From: Pseudomonas putida
GTDB taxonomy: Bacteria; Pseudomonadota; Gammaproteobacteria; Pseudomonadales; Pseudomonadaceae
Direction of reading: 5' to 3'
Length of the DNA: 64,000 bases
Assembly (NCBI RefSeq): GCF_001976065.1
Contig: NZ_MNAH01000005.1
Span: 135,248-199,247, forward strand
In this document: in pieces, positions 55,963-64,000 of the stretch
Position numbering within the stretch: the stretch's first letter is position 1
How the letters are laid out: each line of letters opens with the position of its first letter
The notes under the pieces: generated by a model
Seen by the model: only the letters and a program-made list of their open reading frames with translations
Database searches by the model: none
Told to the model about the DNA's origin: nothing
Position numbers and translations under genes: made by a program

Positions 55963-56900
55963 AGGTTTCGCTCATCGTCCCGGTGTTCAACGAAGAACAG
56001 GCAATCGATCTGTTTTACCAGGCGGTAAGACGTGAGTTGAAACTCGACGCCATCGAAGTCGAGATCGTGTTTATCAATGACGGCAGTTCCGATGGCACAG
56101 CCGAACGGGCGTCAGCCCTGGCGCAGGTGGACGAACAGGTCGTGCTGATCAATTTTTCGCGCAATTTCGGCAAGGAGCCGGCGCTGTTTGCCGGCCTGGA
56201 ATATGCCAGCGGCGATGCGGTGATTCCGATGGATGTCGACCTGCAGGACCCGATCAGCGTCATTCCGTTATTGATCGAACAATGGCAAAAAGGCGCGGAC
56301 GTGGTGTTGGCCAAGCGCCGCGACCGCACCGCCGACGGTTATTTGAAACGCCACAGTGCAGCGCTGTTCTACCACCTGTTGAATCGAATTTCCTACACCC
56401 GGATCGAAGAGAACGTCGGTGACTTCAGGCTTATGGATCGCAAGGTGGTGGACGTGATTCGCACCTTGCCTGAGCATCAGTTGTTCATGAAGGGCGTGCT
56501 GTCCTGGGCGGGTTTCAATACCGTGGTGGTGGAATACGAACGGGCCAGGCGGGTAGTGGGGGACAGCAAGTTCAACGGCTGGAAACTGTGGAACCTGGCG
56601 CTGGAAGGCGTGACCTCGTTCAGCACGGTGCCATTGCGGTTATGGACGTACGTCGGGGGGTGTGTGTCGATCTTCGCCGTGCTCTATGCGGTGTACATGG
56701 TGCTGGACAAGATGTTCTTCGGTAACAACGTGCCCGGTTACCCTTCGCTGATGACCGCTATCCTGTTTCTCGGCGGCGTGCAGCTGATTGGCATCGGCAT
56801 TCTCGGTGAGTATGTCGGTCGGATCTACATCGAAGCCAAGCACCGGCCGCGCTATGTGGTCAAGGATATCGTCGGCGGCAAAGACAGGCGCAAACCCTAG
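55959..56900 (+). CDS. gtrB: GtrB-like bactoprenol glucosyltransferase
   Basis: The 313-residue GT2 enzyme has a nucleotide-sugar-binding fold (IVPVFNEEQAI at 5-15, FINDGSSDGT, MDVDLQDP near 90) and two C-terminal membrane helices (about 230-295). It transfers glucose from UDP-glucose to undecaprenyl phosphate on the cytoplasmic face. It is the middle gene of the gtrA-gtrB-gtrC cassette, with overlap to gtrA and one base to the next start. An ArnC-like sugar donor cannot be excluded, but gene order favours Gtr. Confidence 0.9.
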   Translation: MKVSLIVPVFNEEQAIDLFYQAVRRELKLDAIEVEIVFINDGSSDGTAERASALAQVDEQVVLINFSRNFGKEPALFAGLEYASGDAVIPMDVDLQDPISVIPLLIEQWQKGADVVLAKRRDRTADGYLKRHSAALFYHLLNRISYTRIEENVGDFRLMDRKVVDVIRTLPEHQLFMKGVLSWAGFNTVVVEYERARRVVGDSKFNGWKLWNLALEGVTSFSTVPLRLWTYVGGCVSIFAVLYAVYMVLDKMFFGNNVPGYPSLMTAILFLGGVQLIGIGILGEYVGRIYIEAKHRPRYVVKDIVGGKDRRKP

Positions 56901-56901
56901 C

Positions 56902-58410
56902 ATGAGCAGGTTCAGCGATTTCTTCATCAAGGAACTCACGCGACGTCAGGCCTGGCTGTTTTTTCTGCTCGCGACCCTGGTGTATGTCCTGCCGCTGATC
57001 CTGGCGGATTATCCCTACATCGATGACAACTGGCGCGCGCTGGCGGCCGGCATGGCCTGGGCAAAGGAAGGGCGCCTGTTCGCCGAGTTGTTCTACAAGG
57101 CCCTGACTTTCAGCAACGGTGCGCCGAACATCTATCCACTGCCGTTATTGATCGCCACCCTGGCCATGTCCTGGGCACTGACCAGCCTGACCTTTCACCA
57201 CTTCCGCCAACCGACCATCGGCTGCTGCCTGGTGCTGTTGCCGCTCTGGTACAGCCCGTTTTTTCTGCAGAACCTGACCTATCAATACGACGGGCCGGTC
57301 ATGATCTTGAGTGTGGTGGCGGTGATTTACGCCATCACCTTTCGTCACCCCTCGCGCAGTCTGCAATGGCTGGTGCCGTCCTTCCTGATTGCGCTGGCGC
57401 TGGGCCTGTATCAAATCAGCATCAATGTGTTTCTCGGCCTGTGCTGTCTTGAAGTGCTCAGGGCGGTCAATGACAAAGTGGCGTGGCCGCAGTGGGGCAG
57501 TCTGATCGGCTGGAGAATCTCCCAATTGTTTCTCGGTGGGCTGATTTACCTTGTCAGTGCCTACCCCTTCATGGGGCAGCGTCGCACGGTGTTGCTGAAC
57601 TGGGCAGCGCAGCCTTTGCTGCAGATCCACATCAACATCGCGCGAGTACTGGAAAAAGTCGTGCTGCTGTTCCATGGCGGATTTACCTGGCTGGCCGCCG
57701 GATTGTTGCTATGTGCCATTGCCGGCGCCGGGTGTTTGGGATTGAAGGTTGTCAAGCGCAAGGACAGCGGGCCAAAGAGACTGTTGATCGGCCTGCTGTG
57801 TTTGCTGACCGTACCGGTGGTGGTGTTGTTGGTGTCCGGTGTCGCGCTGTTCTTCCGCGACTTCAACGAAGGCGCCAGGACCTTGATGGGCTTCGCGGTG
57901 TTGCTGGTGCTGCTGTTCTATTTGAGTCATCTGGCGCTGGCAACGCTGCACGAACGCTTGCCGCTGCTGTTGCTGATACCGCTGCTGGCCATGTTGTCGT
58001 TGTCCTTCGCCTATGGCCGGGTCCTGACGGTGCAGAAATCCTTCGCCACCAGTGCGCTGAACAGCCTTGAACGCGACATCGCCAGCCAGCAACCCTTGCG
58101 TGACGCCAAGCGTATCTACATGTCGGTGACTTATTCCGATCACTGGCTGCTGGGGGCGGCGGGTTCGTTCAAACAGATGCCGGTGTTGCATTATCTGCTG
58201 AACATCGACTTCTACATGCTGGCGGAAAATCTGCCGAAGGTAGGCATCACCAACGTGGTGGCGGAGAAGGAGCGACGCAACGCGACGCGGGTGGGTTATC
58301 AAGGCTACCCGCCGTTGGTGGAGAGCCAGTTCTACCGGATTTACCTGATTGGCGATTATGGGTTCATTGTCATGAAGGAACCCGCCCCGATCAAATCGTT
58401 GCGTTGGTGA
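56902..58410 (+). CDS. GtrC-like O-antigen glucosyltransferase
   Basis: The 502-residue membrane protein has about ten helices, with an early periplasmic loop DYPYIDDNWRA near residues 36-46. Acidic residues in this loop are typical of polyprenyl-phosphate-dependent glycosyltransferases (Glucos_trans_II family). It would move glucose from bactoprenol to the O-antigen or another polymer in the periplasm. It is the variable, specificity-giving third member of the Gtr cassette. ATG 56902 follows the gtrB stop directly. Confidence 0.83.
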   Translation: MSRFSDFFIKELTRRQAWLFFLLATLVYVLPLILADYPYIDDNWRALAAGMAWAKEGRLFAELFYKALTFSNGAPNIYPLPLLIATLAMSWALTSLTFHHFRQPTIGCCLVLLPLWYSPFFLQNLTYQYDGPVMILSVVAVIYAITFRHPSRSLQWLVPSFLIALALGLYQISINVFLGLCCLEVLRAVNDKVAWPQWGSLIGWRISQLFLGGLIYLVSAYPFMGQRRTVLLNWAAQPLLQIHINIARVLEKVVLLFHGGFTWLAAGLLLCAIAGAGCLGLKVVKRKDSGPKRLLIGLLCLLTVPVVVLLVSGVALFFRDFNEGARTLMGFAVLLVLLFYLSHLALATLHERLPLLLLIPLLAMLSLSFAYGRVLTVQKSFATSALNSLERDIASQQPLRDAKRIYMSVTYSDHWLLGAAGSFKQMPVLHYLLNIDFYMLAENLPKVGITNVVAEKERRNATRVGYQGYPPLVESQFYRIYLIGDYGFIVMKEPAPIKSLRW

Positions 58411-58440
58411 AAACGCATTGAAGGGGGCGCTTTGAAGCCT

Positions 58441-58470
58441 AAAAGATCGCTGCCTGCGGCAGCTCCTGCA
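58441..58470 (-). repeat. Solitary REP unit, second subtype
   Basis: AAAAGATCGCTGCC followed by GGCAGCTCCTGCA is the reverse complement of the unit at 34094-34123, with a small hairpin at CTGCCTGCGGCAG. It lies between convergent genes. Confidence 0.6.
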
Positions 58471-58484
58471 AGAGTAGGTTCGGG

Positions 58485-60104
58485 TCAGGCGGCGGCGATT
58501 TCATTGGGCTCGAAACTGTCGGCCCGCGCCATCTGCCACATCCGCGAGTAGAACTCGCCATTGATCTCACCGGTCAGCAATTCCCCCGGCTTGAGAAACA
58601 CATGCAGCTGCGAGAACAACTTGATCTCGGTCGCCGACATGCGTCGCACCAGGTGTTTGGCCGATAGCTGCGATGGGTGTTCAAGGCCCGCGGCGGCGAG
58701 CATCTCGGCCAGGCCCTTGAGGGTGTTGCGGTGGAAGTTGTAGACGCGCTGGGCCTTGTCCGGCACCACCAGCGCGCGCTGGCGCAGGGTGTCCTGAGTG
58801 GCGACGCCGGTCGGGCATTTGTTGGTGTGGCAACTTTGCGACTGGATGCAACCGATGGCGAACATGAAACCGCGCGCCGAGTTGGCCCAGTCGGCACCGA
58901 TGGCCAGCACGCTGGCGATATCGAACGCGCTGACGATCTTGCCGCTGGCGCCGAGCTTGATCTTGTCCCGCAGGTTCAATCCAATCAGGGTGTTGTGCAC
59001 GAACAACAGGCCTTCGCGCATCGGCACGCCGATGTGGTCGGTGAACTCCACGGGCGCGGCGCCGGTGCCGCCTTCCTTGCCGTCTACAACGATGAAGTCC
59101 GGCAAAATGCCGGTTTCCAGCATGGCCTTGGCGATGCCCATGAACTCCCACGGATGCCCCAGGCAAAACTTGAAGCCCACCGGTTTGCCGCCGGACAACT
59201 CACGCAATTGCTGGATGAAATGCATCATCTCGATCGGCGTTGAAAACGCGCTGTGGCGTGACGGCGAGATGCAGTCTTCGCCCATCAGGATGCCCCGTGT
59301 ATCGGCAATTTCCTGGGTGACCTTGTGCTTGGGCAGGATCCCTCCGTGACCTGGCTTTGCGCCCTGGCTCATCTTGATTTCGATCATCCGCACCTGAGGC
59401 GTTCGGGCCTGCGCGGCGAAACGCTCCGGGTCGAAGCGGCCATCGCTGGTGCGACAGCCGAAGTAGCCACTGCCCAGCTCCCAGGTCAGGTCGCCACCGT
59501 GTTCGCGGTGATAGGGGCTGATGCTGCCTTCGCCGGTGTCATGGGCGAAGTTGCCGAGCCTGGCGCCCTGGTTCAACGCGCGGATGGCGTTGGCGCTGAG
59601 CGAGCCGAAGCTCATGGCCGAGATGTTGAACACTGACGCGCTATACGGCTGGGTGCACTGCGGGCCACCAACCGTGACCCGGAAACCGCTCGGGTCGCTC
59701 AAGGGCGCCGGGCGCATCGAGTGGCCGATGAATTCGAAACCCGACTGATACACGTCGATCAAGGTGCCGAACGGTTTGTCGGCGCTTTCATTCTTGGCCC
59801 GGGAGTAAACCAGCGAGCGCTGGGCCCTGGAAAAGGGCAGCGCGTCGCTGTCGGATTCGAGCAGGTATTGGCGGATTTCCGGGCGAATGGCTTCGACCAG
59901 ATAGCGAATATTGCCCAGGATCGGATAATTACGGCGCACCGCATGGGGGCTTTGCAGCAGATCAATCAGGCCGATCAGGCTGAGCACCCCGGTGACGGCG
60001 GTGATTGGCCAGAGCCAGTCGTGTTCGAGGAAGGGCAGGCTGGCGAGGGTGAAGATCACGCAGACGGCAAAGAAGGCGTAGCGGCTCAGGAGTGACAGGC
60101 TCAT
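58485..60104 (-). CDS. Membrane-anchored glutamate-synthase-like FMN/Fe-S protein
   Basis: The 539-residue protein has two N-terminal membrane helices (about residues 8-25 and 30-48). The rest is the FMN-binding central domain of GltB: GEGSISPYH, MSQGAKPGHGGILP, DGKEGGTGAAP and the Fe-S-like CIQSQSCHTNKCPTGVATQ with three Cys. The amidotransferase domain and the GltB C-terminal beta-helix are absent, so it is not a complete glutamate synthase. Stand-alone proteins of this type are widespread, but their reaction is not established. ATG 60104 has AAGGA six bases before it. Confidence 0.86.
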   Translation of the reverse strand: MSLSLLSRYAFFAVCVIFTLASLPFLEHDWLWPITAVTGVLSLIGLIDLLQSPHAVRRNYPILGNIRYLVEAIRPEIRQYLLESDSDALPFSRAQRSLVYSRAKNESADKPFGTLIDVYQSGFEFIGHSMRPAPLSDPSGFRVTVGGPQCTQPYSASVFNISAMSFGSLSANAIRALNQGARLGNFAHDTGEGSISPYHREHGGDLTWELGSGYFGCRTSDGRFDPERFAAQARTPQVRMIEIKMSQGAKPGHGGILPKHKVTQEIADTRGILMGEDCISPSRHSAFSTPIEMMHFIQQLRELSGGKPVGFKFCLGHPWEFMGIAKAMLETGILPDFIVVDGKEGGTGAAPVEFTDHIGVPMREGLLFVHNTLIGLNLRDKIKLGASGKIVSAFDIASVLAIGADWANSARGFMFAIGCIQSQSCHTNKCPTGVATQDTLRQRALVVPDKAQRVYNFHRNTLKGLAEMLAAAGLEHPSQLSAKHLVRRMSATEIKLFSQLHVFLKPGELLTGEINGEFYSRMWQMARADSFEPNEIAAA

Positions 60105-60151
60105 ACGGTTTCCTTGGGTTCGGACTGAAAAAATTTGCGATGCAAAAACCA

Positions 60152-60206
60152 CTGTGGATCGAGCTTGCTCGCGAAAGCGGTGGGTCAGCCAGCATCAATG
60201 TTGAAT
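60152..60206 (+). repeat. Half REPIN in front of the NUDIX gene
   Basis: GTGGATCGAGCTTGCTCGCGAAAGCGGT is followed by a spacer CAGCCAGCATCAATGTTGAATA, nearly the same as in the complete REPIN at 61859-61946. The second inverted unit is missing. It spans the region between the GltB-like and NUDIX genes. Confidence 0.7.
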
Positions 60207-60239
60207 ATAATGACCTTTTTGAGTCAAAAGGCCTTTTTC

Positions 60240-60674
60240 ATGTCGACTTTTGCTACCCAACCCTGCGGACTTATTCACATTGCCGCCGCCCTGTTGATCG
60301 GTCCCGACGGCCGAACCCTGTTGGTGCGCAAGTGCGGCACCCAGGCGTTCATGCAACCGGGTGGCAAAATCGAGGCCCATGAAAAACCTGCCCATGCGCT
60401 GGCCCGGGAGCTGGAAGAAGAGCTGGGCCTGGTCATCGATCCGACGCACGCCACCTTCCTCGGGCAGTTCTCGGCACCCGCCGCCAATGAGCCGGGTTTT
60501 GTCGTGCAGGCCGAACTGTTTCTGCTGGCCATCGATGCCGATGTCAACCCGGCCGCCGAGATCGAAGAGGTGATCTGGATGGATCCGGCCACCGACGGTG
60601 GCGTCGTTCTGGCGCCATTGACACGGGACCTGATCCTGCCGTTTTATCGAGCTTCGCTGATCGCGACCGCCTGA
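60240..60674 (+). CDS. NUDIX hydrolase
   Basis: The 144-residue protein contains a Nudix box GGKIEAHEKPAHALARELEE and following residues ELGLVI (near 40-65), with the REL-EE core that binds the catalytic metal. Such enzymes hydrolyse nucleoside diphosphates linked to another group; the substrate is not predictable here. ATG 60240 follows AAAAGG; upstream in-frame ATG codons fall in REP-derived sequence and are less likely. It leads a short run with lysE and gnat genes. Confidence 0.88.
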   Translation: MSTFATQPCGLIHIAAALLIGPDGRTLLVRKCGTQAFMQPGGKIEAHEKPAHALARELEEELGLVIDPTHATFLGQFSAPAANEPGFVVQAELFLLAIDADVNPAAEIEEVIWMDPATDGGVVLAPLTRDLILPFYRASLIATA

Positions 60675-60698
60675 TCATTCACGCCAGGGACTTCGCCT

Positions 60699-61337
60699 AT
60701 GATCCCGCTTCAAGACCTGCTGATTTTCGCCGCTGCCGCATTGTTGATGGTGCTGACACCGGGGCCAAACATGATCTACCTGATCTCCCGTTCGATCTGC
60801 CAGGGACGCAAGGCCGGGGTGACCTCTTTGCTCGGCGTGGTCGCGGGATTCTTCGTGCATCTGTTCGCCGCCGCGGCCGGGTTGACCGCAGTGTTTTTGG
60901 CGGTGCCGATGGCCTATGAAGTGTTGAAGTGGGCCGGCGCGTTGTACCTGTTGTGGCTGGCCTGGCAGGCGGTCAAGCCGGGTGCCCGTTCGCCGTTCGA
61001 AGCGCAGCAGTTGCCACCGGACTCGTCGCGCAAGCTGATCACCATGGGCTTTCTGACCAGCGCCCTGAACCCGAAGATTGCGGTGTTCTACCTGTCGGTG
61101 TTCCCGCAATTCATCAGCCCCGAGCACGGATCGGTGTTTACTCAAAGCATCGTCCTGGGCCTGACCCAGATCAGCGTCAGTTTCTGCGTGAACCTGATGA
61201 TCGCCCTGTTCGCGGCGGGTATCGCCTCATGGTTTGTCAGCAATCCGACCTGGCTGGCGATGCAGCGCTATTTCATGGGCTTTGTCTTGTCGGCACTGGC
61301 GTTGCGCCTGATGCTCGAGCAAAAACGGATGGCCTGA
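60699..61337 (+). CDS. LysE family amino-acid exporter
   Basis: The 212-residue membrane protein has about six helices and the LysE/RhtB opening TPGPNMIYLISRSICQGRKAG near residue 21. The LTSALNPKIAVFYLSVFPQF segment near residue 115 is diagnostic. It exports amino acids or related metabolites across the inner membrane; the substrate is unknown. It lies 24 bases after the NUDIX gene and two bases before the acetyltransferase gene, so the three are probably one operon. Confidence 0.9.
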   Translation: MIPLQDLLIFAAAALLMVLTPGPNMIYLISRSICQGRKAGVTSLLGVVAGFFVHLFAAAAGLTAVFLAVPMAYEVLKWAGALYLLWLAWQAVKPGARSPFEAQQLPPDSSRKLITMGFLTSALNPKIAVFYLSVFPQFISPEHGSVFTQSIVLGLTQISVSFCVNLMIALFAAGIASWFVSNPTWLAMQRYFMGFVLSALALRLMLEQKRMA

Positions 61338-61339
61338 AC

Positions 61340-61837
61340 ATGTGGATTCAGCGACTCGATGCCAGCCACGCGCTGGACTATCGGACGATGACGCTCGAAG
61401 CTTACGACCGGCATCCGCAGGCATTCACCTCCAGCGTGCGCGAGCGTGCCTCAATGCCCTTGAGCTGGTGGGAATCGCGCCTGACCGGCAAGCTGGATGT
61501 GGTGCTCGGTGCCTTCGACGACAGCCGGTTGGCGGGCATCGCCGGGCTGGCCTTCGAGCCCCGGGAAAAAGCCTGGCACAAGGCGACGCTGTTTGGCATG
61601 TACGTATCCGCCGACGTACGCCAGCGCGGGTTCGGCTTGCAGCTGGTGCAGGCGGTGCTGGCCGAGGCGCAAACCCACGCGCATCTGCGACTGGTCAAGC
61701 TGACCGTCACCGCCGGCAACGATGCCGCGTTAAACCTCTATCGGCGCTGCGGCTTCGTCCAGTTTGGCCTGGAGCCGATGGCGGTGCGGGTGGGGGAGGA
61801 GTACTTCGACAAGATCCACTTGTGGCGCGAACTCTGA
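61340..61837 (+). CDS. GNAT family N-acetyltransferase
   Basis: The 165-residue protein has the GNAT acetyl-CoA loop in ADVRQRGFGLQLVQAVL (near residues 92-108) and the C-terminal NDAALNLYRRCGFVQFG motif. It should acetylate a small molecule or protein amine. It starts two bases after the lysE stop. The longer open frame reaching back into lysE is not coding there, because that part overlaps lysE in another frame. Confidence 0.87.
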   Translation: MWIQRLDASHALDYRTMTLEAYDRHPQAFTSSVRERASMPLSWWESRLTGKLDVVLGAFDDSRLAGIAGLAFEPREKAWHKATLFGMYVSADVRQRGFGLQLVQAVLAEAQTHAHLRLVKLTVTAGNDAALNLYRRCGFVQFGLEPMAVRVGEEYFDKIHLWREL

Positions 61838-61858
61838 AGCCACCCCGATCAAAAATTG

Positions 61859-61946
61859 TGCGAGCGGGCTTGCTTGCGAAAGCGGTGTATCAGTCAGCTT
61901 CAATGCTGAATGTTGAACCGTATTCGCGAGCAAGCCCGCTCCCACA
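61859..61946. repeat. REPIN between GNAT and metR genes
   Basis: TGCGAGCGGGCTTGCTTGCGAA (61859-61880) and TTCGCGAGCAAGCCCGCTCCCACA (61923-61946) are inverted and nearly complementary around a 42-base spacer with TCAGTCAGCTTCAATGCTGAA. It separates convergent genes. Confidence 0.88.
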
Positions 61947-61958
61947 TTTGATCGCATT

Positions 61959-62876
61959 TCAACGAACCGCACTCACCCCATCCAATGTCGAAAACGACGT
62001 GTCCTTGGCCGTCAGCAAAAAGTCGCGCATATAGGGCGCATCGAGCATGTCGGCCCGGATCGCCGCATACAGCGTTGCAAACAAGCCTTTCTCGCCCAGG
62101 CGCTTGGCCTTCACGTAGCCCCGTGAGCTGTATTCATGCAGCGCCCAATGGGGCATGCCGCACACGCCGCGCCCGCTGGCCACCAGCTGCATCATCATCA
62201 CCGTCAATTCAGAAGTGCGGACCTGGGCCGGTTCGACGTCGGCCGGTTCCAGGAAGCGCGTGAAGATATCCAGGCGGTCGCGTTCCACCGGGTAGGTGAT
62301 CAGGGTTTCGGTGAGCAGATCCTGCGGGACGATGTAGGCTTTGCTGGCCAGGCGGTGCTGGTTCGCTACGGCGAGCATCGCTTCATAGGTAAATAGCGGC
62401 ACATAGGTGATCCCCACCAGCTCCACCGGGTCGGACGTTACTACCAGGTCCAGGTCGCCACGGGCCAGGGCGGGCAGGGGGGCGAAGGAAAAACCCGACG
62501 CCAGGTCGAGCTCGACTTCTGGCCAGGCATCGCGGAACTGGTCGATGGTCGGCATCAGCCACTGGAAGCAACTGTGACATTCGATGGCCATGTGCAGGCG
62601 CCCGGCGGTGCCACCGGCCAACCGCGCGATGTCGCGCTCGGCGGCGCGCAGCAGCGGCAACGTGGCATCGGCCAGTTGCAGCAGGCGCAAACCGGCGCTG
62701 GTGAACCGCACCGGCTTGGTCTTGCGCACGAACAACGGCATGCCCATGCGTTCCTCGAGCTCCTTGAACTGATGGGACAGCGCCGACTGGGTCAGGTGCA
62801 GGCGGTCGGCCGCGTCCACCAGGCTATCGGCTTCGCGCAAGGCGTGCAGGGTCTTCAGGTGACGGATTTCAAGCAC
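61959..62876 (-). CDS. metR: LysR-type regulator MetR
   Basis: The 305-residue regulator has an N-terminal winged helix (LTQSALSHQFKELEERMGMP near residues 29-48) and a C-terminal homocysteine-sensing domain. It is divergent from metE, the usual MetR target, which identifies it. GTG at 62876 is chosen because GGAG lies seven bases before it and MetR proteins start with LEIRHLKTLHAL; the 19-codon upstream extension has no family match. MetR activates metE with homocysteine as co-inducer and represses itself. Confidence 0.93.
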   Translation of the reverse strand: MLEIRHLKTLHALREADSLVDAADRLHLTQSALSHQFKELEERMGMPLFVRKTKPVRFTSAGLRLLQLADATLPLLRAAERDIARLAGGTAGRLHMAIECHSCFQWLMPTIDQFRDAWPEVELDLASGFSFAPLPALARGDLDLVVTSDPVELVGITYVPLFTYEAMLAVANQHRLASKAYIVPQDLLTETLITYPVERDRLDIFTRFLEPADVEPAQVRTSELTVMMMQLVASGRGVCGMPHWALHEYSSRGYVKAKRLGEKGLFATLYAAIRADMLDAPYMRDFLLTAKDTSFSTLDGVSAVR

Positions 62877-62919
62877 CGGGCGGCTCCATGAGGAAAACTT
62901 GTGATCAACACGAAAAGGT

Positions 62920-62932
62920 TGAGTTTGTCTCA
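62920..62932. promoter_or_regulatory. Candidate MetR operator between metR and metE
   Basis: TGAGTTTGTCTCA is a 4-bp inverted repeat around five bases, close to the enterobacterial MetR consensus TGAA-N5-TTCA. It lies between the divergent metR and metE starts, 52 bases before metE. It was identified by eye. Confidence 0.5.
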
Positions 62933-62983
62933 TGATGCCTCGGCTGTCGACAATAGCGCCATCTTTTACAGGAGCAATTCGAC

Positions 62984-64000
62984 ATGGCCGTAGCCCACAC
63001 CCTTGGTTTTCCCCGCATCGGTGCCGACCGCGAACTGAAAAAAGCCCTCGAAGCCTACTGGAAGGGTGACCTCGACCAGCCGTCGCTGCAAAACGTCGGT
63101 CGTCAATTGCGCGCCACCCATTGGCAATTGCAGAAAGACGCGGGCATCGACCTGCTGCCGGTCGGCGACTTCGCCTGGTACGACCAGGTATTGACCCACT
63201 CCCTGGCGTTCGGTGTGATCCCCGATCGGTTCGACAGCACCCGGGACGAGCGCGGCCTGCCCAGCCTCGACACTCTGTTCGCCATGGCCCGCGGCGCCAC
63301 CGCGAGCTGCTGCGGCAGCGAGCACGGCCAGGCGCAATACGCCCAGGAGCTGACCAAGTGGTTCGACACCAACTATCACTACCTGGTCCCGGAATTCAGT
63401 GCCGACCAGGCGTTCAAACTCGGCTGGGAACAGCTGTTCGACGAAGTCGACGAAGCCCGGGCCCTGGGGCACACCGTCAAGCCCGTCATCATCGGCCCGC
63501 TGACTTACCTGTGGCTGGGCAAGGTCAAGGGCAACGACTTCGACAAACTCGAGCTGTTGGACCGCCTGCTGCCGGTCTACAACGAAATCCTCGTGCGCCT
63601 GGCGGCCCAAGGGGTGGAGTGGGTACAGATCGATGAGCCGATCCTCACCCTCGACCTGCCGCAGGCGTGGAAAAACGCCTTCGAACGCGCCTACCACATC
63701 CTCCAGTACTCGCCGCTGAAAAAGCTCCTGGCCACCTACTTCAGCGGCCTGCAGGACAACCTCGGCCTGGCCGTCGGCCTGCCGGTGCAAGGCTTGCACG
63801 TCGACGCGGTGCGCGCGCCGGATCAACTGCTGCACGTGCTCGATCGCCTGCCGACCTACAAGATTCTCTCGGTGGGGCTGGTTAACGGGCGCAATGTCTG
63901 GCGCTGTGAGCTGGAACCGGTGCTGGCGCAACTGCAATTTGCCCAGGAACGTTTTGGCGACAACCTCTGGGTCAGCAGCTCCTGCTCGCTGCTGCACAGC
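62984..64000 (+). CDS. metE: Cobalamin-independent methionine synthase MetE (partial, N-terminal)
   Basis: The first 339 codons of MetE are present and the gene runs off the window. The opening AVAHTLGFPRIGADRELKKA is characteristic, and the visible part is the N-terminal barrel that binds folate; the zinc-site Cys and His of the C-terminal domain lie outside. MetE transfers a methyl group from methyltetrahydrofolate triglutamate to homocysteine. AGGAG precedes ATG 62984. It is divergent from metR and probably activated by it. No cobalamin riboswitch is visible in the short leader. Confidence 0.96.
   Translation, partial: MAVAHTLGFPRIGADRELKKALEAYWKGDLDQPSLQNVGRQLRATHWQLQKDAGIDLLPVGDFAWYDQVLTHSLAFGVIPDRFDSTRDERGLPSLDTLFAMARGATASCCGSEHGQAQYAQELTKWFDTNYHYLVPEFSADQAFKLGWEQLFDEVDEARALGHTVKPVIIGPLTYLWLGKVKGNDFDKLELLDRLLPVYNEILVRLAAQGVEWVQIDEPILTLDLPQAWKNAFERAYHILQYSPLKKLLATYFSGLQDNLGLAVGLPVQGLHVDAVRAPDQLLHVLDRLPTYKILSVGLVNGRNVWRCELEPVLAQLQFAQERFGDNLWVSSSCSLLHS

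Noticed and set aside
55588..58410. Prophage carrying gtrABC
   Set aside because: No integrase, structural phage gene, tRNA or att-like repeat is visible around the cassette.
62877..62983. Cobalamin or SAM riboswitch in front of metE
   Set aside because: The metR-metE gap is only about 107 bases and shows no long structured leader; MetR control explains it.

Overview
The window is chromosomal DNA of a fluorescent-group Pseudomonas. Support comes from GC-rich coding sequence, REP/REPIN palindromes of the GGAGC-GGCTTGC type, and gene orders known in that genus: metG next to mrp, groESL near colRS, mexVW beside the icmP cluster, and bifA next to icmP. No rRNA, tRNA, CRISPR array, integrase or transposase is visible.

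Layout. (1) 1-6.4 kb: start of an rnf operon (rnfA, first codons of rnfB) downstream of metG, then mrp/apbC, an SDR oxidoreductase, a HugZ-like heme oxygenase and fxsA. (2) 6.4-13.4 kb: groES-groEL, a PAP2 phosphatase, the ColRS two-component system, and an envelope operon (methyltransferase, InaA/WaaP-type kinase, small exported protein) behind a candidate ColR box. (3) 13.4-29.6 kb: the MexVW efflux pump, then an iron-linked cluster (DUF1513, imelysin, di-heme DUF1111 protein, IcmP peptidase) split by a 4.2-kb toxin-like gene on the opposite strand, followed by bifA. (4) 29.9-36.6 kb: membrane glucose dehydrogenase gcd and an OprB porin, a VF530 protein, a Pr6Pr membrane protein, and a siderophore-interacting reductase coupled to a PadR/YqjI-like regulator. 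(5) 37.0-49.1 kb: an accessory block with a CS1-type (alternate chaperone-usher, alpha) fimbrial operon carrying two tandem tip-adhesin genes, convergent with a 1681-residue LRR/NEL E3-ubiquitin-ligase effector. (6) 49.2-64 kb: a divergent bifunctional PBP-like protein, an amino-acid permease, an OpgC-like acyltransferase, a gtrA-gtrB-gtrC glucosylation cassette, a membrane-anchored GltB-like FMN protein, a NUDIX-LysE-GNAT run, and divergent metR/metE (metE cut by the window end).

Many genes act at the cell surface: ColRS and its operon, PAP2, OpgC, Gtr, MexVW, the fimbriae and the PBP. Two very large DUF6543-type proteins point to interaction with eukaryotic hosts. Iron and nickel handling recurs in HugZ, the icmP cluster with a Fur-like palindrome, and the YqjI/YqjH-like pair. 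BifA would link c-di-GMP turnover to motility and attachment. Family assignments come from reading the sequence and from recalled family knowledge; no database search was run.
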